Shown here: piece by piece, positions 57,660-64,000 of the stretch
Position numbering within the stretch: position 1 is the stretch's first letter
Layout of the letters: every line of letters begins with the position of its first letter
Assembly: GCA_963921825.1 (NCBI GenBank)
Contig: OY997594.1
Span: 65,333,675-65,397,674, forward strand
Source: Erodium maritimum
Lineage: Eukaryota > Streptophyta > Magnoliopsida > Geraniales > Geraniaceae
Direction of reading: 5' to 3'
DNA: 64,000 nt
Made by a program: the position numbers and the translations under genes
Notes under the pieces: model-generated
The model's input: only the letters and a program-made list of their open reading frames with translations
What the model was told of the DNA's origin: nothing
Databases searched by the model: none

Positions 57660-58937
57660 AGGTATATCGTTGCCCAGGTTTCAGAGACAAATCTTAGAGG
57701 ATGAACTCTTTGTTTGTAACTTACCTTATGACACCACATTTGGCCCCTTTGTCTAAGTCGTCTCTTCGGTTTCATTTAGCCGGCCAAATAGTAAGGCACA
57801 AATGTATGGTTTTGTGCCTTTCCGATTGAAGGAGGCGGCGGTTCAAGCGATTGAAAGTATGAACGGATTGAAAGTGAACGACTACCATTTGTTCGCAGCT
57901 CTTTCCATAAGTCGGTAAAACAACTCAGATGCCAGAAACGCAAAAAAGAGCAAGGACATAGCCAACCTTAGTGAGTTTGATCATGGGTGTAAGGGAGTCA
58001 TTAACTCGTTTTTGGGTTGTGATTCATCTGCAATTTCTTTTTTCGACGAAGAGGTAGTGAATGGGCTTTCATCGTAGGCGCTCTAGAAATGGAGCATCGT
58101 CCAGCCTCGTCTTCGTACAGTGGAGCATGTGGTAAGCAGGCTCCTAATCCCTAGAGTGTGTGCCTGTTCCGTTGTGGAGCCGTACTCCGGTGAGTCGAAC
58201 ACTGAGTGTATGTCCACCGATTAAAGGAAATCTTTGGTCGATCAATCGGATTTGAATTTTGAACCTGAACTCAATCCAGATTCGTTTGTTGTGGGCCATG
58301 ATCTCTCTGGTGTTTGTGGTCTTGATCCTGTCGTGATTATCGCATCAAATCACGTGGAGATTATCGAGAATTTAGCGTTGGGTCGAGTAGGTGAAGTCCG
58401 CGATAAGTTGGTTGGGGTGCTTGAGGGTTAAGCAACCCATACCCTTGAAGATCCGACCCTTGAAGTCCCGATCCATGAATATCTGACCCGTGTAGTTTCG
58501 ACCCAAACTCAATTGGGTCACGAGGAGTTGGCTCCTTGTTCAGCTACTGGTGCGATTCAGTCGCCAGTTCAACAACAGAATAGCCCTTGAAGGATGTTCT
58601 CCTGAAACCCAATCGTAAGGGTCATCCTCCGAAGAAGCAATCAACCTATTTGTATAGCCCCATTCATCTTCACTTTACCAGGTCAAAGATTCAGTCTAGT
58701 GTTGCAGCATTGTCTCTTGAGACTGATGCGTGGACTAAAATTCGTGTGTTGACTTCCAAGAAGAAATCTGGATAGAAGTAATCTTCATCTTTTGGTTGTT
58801 TTAGGAAAAGGCTTGGTCCTTTTAGCTTTCCGTATTGGAGCTCCCCTGTAATCGTTGAACTGGTCTTTGACCTTTTACATCATTTCCTGCTTGGAAAATG
58901 TCATTTCTCTTAATAATTTTTTTCGAGCTTATAAAAA
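57660..58937 (+). mobile_element. RRM-containing element with A tail (LINE ORF1-only type)
   Basis: From 57700 a frame reads DELFVCNLPYDTTFG (RNP2-like), has one in-frame stop, then KAQMYGFVPFRLKEAAVQAI (RNP1-like), and ends at 57918. This is an RRM with part of the middle missing. RRM-bearing ORF1 proteins are known in some plant LINEs. Further frames (58234-58431, 58587-58775) are linker-like. The segment ends in AATAATTTTTTTCG and a run of A at 58931-58937. No reverse transcriptase lies between the RRM and the tail. It could alternatively be a processed copy of a host RNA-binding gene. Confidence 0.55.
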
Positions 58938-60587
58938 AAGAGACACATACAATAACAATCAGCCAAAAACCTCACTGAAAATGCAAGGGCAATACTGCGT
59001 CCTCAACCCCTACTGTCTGTCATCCTGGAGAACAAAGCCTTGGAACTTTAAGTGACAAATTGTCATCAAACCTCATTTCTACGTTGAGCTTTGAGAATTT
59101 CACGATCTCTCTTAAGGAATTGTGATCAAATTTATATTACAAATGGTTGCAGAGGTTTCTTATTTCTTTTCCCTTTAACTTTGTTTATAGTTTCAGGAAA
59201 CAAAGTAGGAAAATCCTGACAAAGCCCTTACAAAGGTTAAGGAAGGAAGTCGGGACTACCTGAGTCTGTTCTGCACCAGACACTTGCTACCTTGCCTCCT
59301 CAATGTTCTTTATAACACCACCCTCGGAGCCGCCACTTCCTCCCCGACCGCACTTACCGCTTAACCGCTCCAAGGGGGGAATGAATTCTCAACGGTCACT
59401 TACTGTTGACGATACTCCGCCGAGACACTCAGACTTGGATTCAACAACTCACGTTGTATTTGGTAAATTGTAGACACTCCAATGGGCATGGACTGGGCCA
59501 CTTGATCCATTACCACAAAGGTAGGTTGGACTTGGGTAGACATAGTACAAATGGGCTCAATTTGGTCCGAGCCCATAGTCTCTTTTATTGACGGAACAAA
59601 AGCATCTTCAACAATCGTAGCCGAGTATTTCTCATCGCAACGAACTTGGAGATTCTGCTCTATAAAAGAATCTCGGAAATCATGGACATAGATACAATCT
59701 GTTCAGCCCAATTGAAACTATGAGATACTCGGATCCTTAGCAGCAAAAACGACCGGATCACACACTTTTGAAACGCATGAATCGCTCTCGACGACCTGGT
59801 TTGCCACTGGATACGCTCTGCAATCTCCAGCCGGTGTGCAAGGACATGCACACCGCCAAACTGAGACTACTCATCTGTGTCCGATAAATACAACTCATAA
59901 GGAGAAAACTCGACCACATTCCTCCTCGGGGGAGAGCTTGCCACCTGATACAACCGGCACAAAGGTTTCAGTGACAGCCTTCCGTAGTCTGGCCATGGCT
60001 ACAAGGATCTTAAATCCGTTGAATTTGCAGCCATTGAGGGTGTCAATGGCTCGACAAGCATCAGGCTCACGCCTGAATCAGACAAAGACAAAATACTAAA
60101 AATACATATTGTGTTATATCAACATGTTGGATGTTGGATCTTAGATTAGTCCAAACTAACACAAATTATCGAGTTGGAAATGGCCAACCTGTCCATCAAC
60201 AAGTATTTGTCAGGCGAGTTTATCAAAGCATATTGAAAAAAGTTGTGTCTCCATGTTTTTTCGAAGAACAAATAAGTATTAGGTCTAGGGGTAAGTAACT
60301 TTTGGTATCCTTATGTTTGGTCCACGGACCTTAAGGTTTGGAAATGACCCTTGATTCACGAACTTTTTTTCGATTTGGGGTTAAATAACTAACAGAATTA
60401 TGCAAAATGATTGTTTTATCCTTTGGCATTTCAAATTAAGTTGATTATGAGTTAAAAGACTATTTATCCCTTTTAATAATTAATTCTTTAATAATATCAT
60501 TATTTTTTAAAATAATTTTAATTAATTATTTTCTAATATTTTTAAATTATTTAATCCTTTTAAGATATTTTTAAAAAAAATTTAAAA

Positions 60588-60591
<4 letters not shown>
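58938..60591. other. Unassigned region
   Basis: Small frames at 58855-59055, 59406-59591 and 59836-60099 show no family I recognise. AT-rich after 60400. No terminal repeats. Confidence 0.3.
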
Positions 60592-60623
<32 letters not shown>

Positions 60624-60885
60624 ATTGGTATCAGGTACAAACCACCCCTTATTGTGCAAACTACGAACTCACCAGGTGCTGACACGTGGGCGCGCGCTGC
60701 TGGTGCGCGCGCGTGGTCGACACGCTCACGCGCGCGGGCAGAGGCGCGCACGAATCTGCCACGTGTCAGCATCGCGCGCGCTCTGCTGACGTCACTTTGA
60801 CCGCATCCTGTGGCTTAGATTGGTTCGTAGTTTGCACAATAAGGATGGTTTTTACTGGATAGCCACCCTATATATATATATATAT
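60592..60885. mobile_element. TA-bordered inverted-repeat element, copy 2
   Basis: Bordered by (TA)n at 60592-60621 and 60869-60885. Left end ATCAGGTACAAACCACCCCT and TTGTGCAAACTACGAAC; right end TTCGTAGTTTGCACAATAAG. The core has GCGCGCG runs, CACGTG at two places and GCTGACGTCAC, closely matching copy 1. Confidence 0.8.
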
Positions 60886-61132
60886 CAGGTACAAACTTAT
60901 ATCTTTCGTACAAAATACAAACTATTAATCTGGGTCTTTGGATCATGAAATCAAAGGCCGGATTTAAACAAAAATCATTAATGCATATCTTTGTAATTAA
61001 TTTCGTAGTCAATCACCCCCCCCCCCCCCTGAATTTTGGTGGTTGTCTGATCCCCTTAATCAATGACCTAGATTGATTCATATTTTGCACCATAAGATGA
61101 ATTTGTACCTGAAAGTTCCATTATATATATAT
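60886..61132. mobile_element. TA-bordered inverted-repeat element, copy 3
   Basis: Starts TCAGGTACAAACTTATATC and ends ATGAATTTGTACCTGAAAG, an inverted pair, with TA runs on both sides. It shares a TA run with copy 2 on the left. Interior differs from copies 1 and 2. Poly-C run at 61017-61029. Confidence 0.75.
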
Positions 61133-61392
61133 GGGAGATTTCGGGTACAAACCTTGTTTCGGGTCAGAACGTAGAACTAATCTGGGCCATTGATTATCCA
61201 AATCGGATGACCACAGAAATTCAGGGGGTGGTGATTGATTACGAAATCAATTACAAGATATGCATTAATTAAAAAGATATGCATTATATCTGGGCCTTTA
61301 ATTATATGATCCAAGGGCCCAGATTGAAAGTTCTACGTTCTGACGAAGTTATAAGGTTTGTACTTGATTGTTATCCTATATATATATATATA
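61133..61392. mobile_element. TA-bordered inverted-repeat element, copy 4
   Basis: Inverted ends with CGGGTACAAACCTTG and AGAACGTAGAAC on the left, GTTCTACGTTCTGACGAAG and GGTTTGTACTTGATTG on the right, followed by a TA run (61377-61392). Confidence 0.8.
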
Positions 61393-62380
61393 GGGGCACT
61401 TTCAAGTGATATCAACCCTTATGTTGTTACTTGTTACACAAATCTAGACCCTTGAATTTTAAAATCCAATGGTTATAGATTTTCAGCCACAATTATCTAT
61501 AAATTAAATAGAAAAAACACCAAAAGGGTAGTTTGGTAACTCTATATCCTCTATTTTTTTTTTACTGCAGATTTTTTTTACTACCCACATCTGATTTTTT
61601 TAAAATTGAAATTTTAATTCAAAATTTCATTTGTTTCACGGTTTTCATATACGATATTACATAATTTTAGACCGGATGTTATATCAAGTTTTTTTAGTGT
61701 TCTAAAGTTTGAATTGATATTCCAACATAAAAATCAATGTTACATAAATTTAAGACCGATGTTACATGATTTATAACCAAAAATTACAATTTTTTTAATA
61801 CAGATGTAATAAGTTACATAATAAAACTCATAAGGTTACAGAAATAAAAACTAAACATTACATAATTTCATACTAAATATTACAGAATTTAAAATACATT
61901 GTTACGTCATTTGATACCGAAACTTACAACCATAAAATACCTTAAATATGACGTAATGCTACCCAATGTTACACAACCAAGATCATAAAACTACCAACTA
62001 AAGTGTTACAAAATACTATACCAAAAGTTAGAAAACTTACATAATCAGATACACCGTTACGGAATATTTTACTGTACATTACAAAATCATACACCAAACT
62101 TTACATAATTTGAGCCAAACCTAAACTCTAACTCCATGTTCTATTATATAAAGATCAGCAATAATTAAAAAAAACTACCTAAATAAATTTGGTTTCAAAA
62201 TGTTACCCAAACTTTTATGTACAACAAAATTTGTTTTCAAAAAAAATACCCAAACTTTTCATAAGACCAGATCGACGGATCAAGCATCTTTAATTTTGAA
62301 AAGGTAAAACAACCAAAAAAAATCAATACCAAAAAAAATCAATACCAAAAAAGTAAAAACTGAGGACCAAAAACAACCAT
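61393..62380. repeat. Degenerate short repeats rich in GTTACATAAT words
   Basis: Dozens of variants of TTACATAATTT and CCAATGTTACA spread through 61650-62120 with irregular spacing. It begins right after a TA run with GGGGCACTTTCAAGTGATAT. No partner end was found. Confidence 0.55.
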
Positions 62381-62644
62381 AGCTTCTTCGGGAGCTTGGA
62401 GAAAATCACGGTACGACAGAGGGGGATTGAAACCGGAACAACGACATCCTTGCAAGGCGGCGGCGAGCATGGCAACCCTCTCCAGATCTGGTTTCAGATT
62501 CATCTCCTTCGTCTCTCTGCTACCGCCCTAACCAGATCAACCGCCTCCACGGTGTACAGTGGCCTGACGAGTATGTTGGTGTTAATCATGTGCTTTGATG
62601 TTAATTGTGTTTCTTTTGTTTTAGTGTTTCTGAATAAGTCAACT
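62381..62644 (+). other. Possible host sequence at copia insertion site
   Basis: A short frame (62396-62650) with GC-rich start gives way to a T-rich intron-like stretch. Not recognised. CAACT (62640-62644) directly before the copia LTR would be its left target duplication. Confidence 0.3.
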
Positions 62645-64000
62645 TGTTAGAGTTAGATACTGTCACAAGTTGTTGTGTTTTTAGTTACCTAGTTTTAAGG
62701 GATAACTGTCCCTAACTTACTCAGTTGGTTATGTTTTATCTTATATAAATAGAGTATCAAAGAACCAGAAACATCAAGTTCTGGAGTTCAATATTTTGGC
62801 CTTGTTTAAAGCTTCTGATCTTTATTTTTATCCTTTGTGTGTTTGGTTCTCAAACCACAATTGGTATCAGAGCCCGAGAAGCTTTTCATGGCTGATATGG
62901 AGAGTGGTGGTTCGAAAACAGCAGCAACGTCACGAACACAAACTAGAGGAATGCCGGTCACTTACCCGATTCTGACTGACAGTAACTATGGCGTTTGGGC
63001 TGCAAGGATGAAGATACTAATGGATGCTCTTGGAGTGTGGGGAGCGATAGAAGGCGACGAAGCAGTATCGGAGGAACGGAACAAGAATGCCTTGGCTGTG
63101 ATTTCTCAGGCAATTCCCGATGCTGTAATGATGTCTGTCGCCGAGAAGAAGACGGCAAAAGAAGCCTGGCAAGCTCTCAGAGACATGCATGTAGGTGAGG
63201 AACGAGTCAAGTCCGCAAATGTTCTCTTATTGAAAAGAGAATTTGACAGGTTAGTTATGGGAGAAACTGAACCTATTGGTGAATTTGCTTTAAGACTGAC
63301 TAACATGGTGAACGAGATACGAGCTCTCGGATGTGAAATGACAGAGCAGGTCATTGTGGAGAAGATGTTCCGCTCAGTTCCAGATTATCTCCTTCCCATT
63401 GTGAGTACCATTCAGCAATGGGGAGATATGAATAATATGACAGTGGCTGAAGCAATCGGGAGATTAAGAGCTTACGAGCTCTCAATGAAAGGTAGAAGGA
63501 GCGAGAAGGAAGGTGAGCAACTTTTGCTTACAAAATCTCAATGGGAAGCCATGCCTGTCAAAGGGAACAAGAGTAATGAAGGATCGAGTGCTCGTTTTGG
63601 CCGTGGACGAGGTCGCGGCAGAAACAACTGGAGAAGTGGGTCACAAATTAGACCTCAGAGACATGACAAGGAAAACATCAAGTGCTATAATTGTGCCAAC
63701 TATGGGCATTATGCATTTGAATGTAAGAGGCGAGACAAAGACGAGGCGAACTTGGTTGAGCATTATGAAGATGAGGAGCCTGCTCTACTTATGACGGTGA
63801 TATGTCAAACCAGGAAAGAAGAAGTTGTGATGCTCAATGAAAGTGCAGTCCAACCTGACTTGGGAGAAGGTAGAAAGATGAATAACGAAACTTGGTATTT
63901 AGATACCGGGGCTAGCAACCACATGACGGGGAGGGAAGATGTGTTCGCATACCTCGACAAAACAGTGAAAGGTTATGTCAGATTTGGAGATGGTTCAATG
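62645..64000 (+). mobile_element. Ty1/copia retrotransposon, 5' part
   Basis: The 5' LTR is short (62645-62859, TGTTAGAG...CAAACCACA) with a TATATAAATA box. It is followed two bases later by TGGTATCAGAGC (62862-62873), the initiator tRNA-Met primer site. One frame opens at 62889 and stays open to the window end. It contains a copia gag core (YGVWAARM, ALRDMHVGEERV), a CCHC zinc knuckle (CYNCANYGHYAFEC near 63680) and the start of the protease (WYLDTGASNHMTG near 63895, active-site DTGA). The element looks whole as far as visible and is probably one of the younger insertions here. The rest lies beyond the window. Confidence 0.93.

Noticed and set aside
56332-61392. Helitron assignment for the TA-bordered elements
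   Set aside because: They have inverted termini and no TC start or CTRR end with a preceding hairpin.
62396-62650. 84-codon frame before the copia element
   Set aside because: No recognisable domain, and the frame runs into the LTR start; insufficient to call a gene.

Overview
The window looks like nuclear DNA of a flowering plant, most likely a eudicot. The evidence is a 22-exon chromatin gene with short GT-AG introns, intronless UGT73-type glycosyltransferases, and a dense nest of plant transposable elements. I see no bacterial, organellar or viral genome and no tRNA, rRNA or CRISPR array. Species cannot be read from the sequence.

Host genes (19.1-31.5 kb and 43.0-44.6 kb). (1) A PHD-finger/GNAT acetyltransferase-like protein of the IDM1 type (minus strand, 28857 to 20160) splices by eye into one uninterrupted 971-residue frame. 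(2) Two full-length family 1 glycosyltransferases of the UGT73 (group D) type lie on the minus strand at 29979-31439 and 43039-44538. (3) A truncated third UGT73 copy lies on the plus strand at 19148-19630, joined to a LINE-like fragment and tail-to-tail with the PHD gene. The three UGT copies suggest a dispersed tandem cluster opened up by transposons.

Transposon landscape. 1-5 kb: LINE 3' end and unassigned repeats. 5.4-11.5 kb: one solo LTR nested in another, both with target-site duplications. 12.5-15.6 kb: LINE fragment, LTR-like fragment with a long (CTT)n tract, and a decayed PIF/Harbinger transposase. 16.2-17.5 kb: a complete TRIM and a complete hAT MITE. 32.4-35.2 kb: a PIF/Harbinger gene split by a hAT element that itself holds a hAT MITE, each with an 8-bp duplication. 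36.3-42.4 kb: a partial LTR and a hAT transposase gene split by a 2.6-kb solo LTR. 45.6-52.2 kb: a large inverted-repeat element made of about 270-bp tandem repeats, containing a 1-kb palindromic Mutator-like MITE and a solo LTR, with a Harbinger element at its right edge. 52.7-58.9 kb: two ORF1-only LINE-like elements. 56.3-61.4 kb: a family of small inverted-repeat elements bordered by TA microsatellites. 62.6 kb to the end: the 5' LTR, primer site and open gag reading frame of a Ty1/copia element that looks whole as far as visible.

The most notable non-gene structures are: a short hairpin (TGAGC, GNRA-like loop, GCTCA) kept at the same place in five otherwise diverged LTRs; the 1-kb near-perfect palindrome with a GC-rich core; and the TA-bordered family carrying ACGT-type motifs. 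All gene models and element borders were read by eye without database searches.
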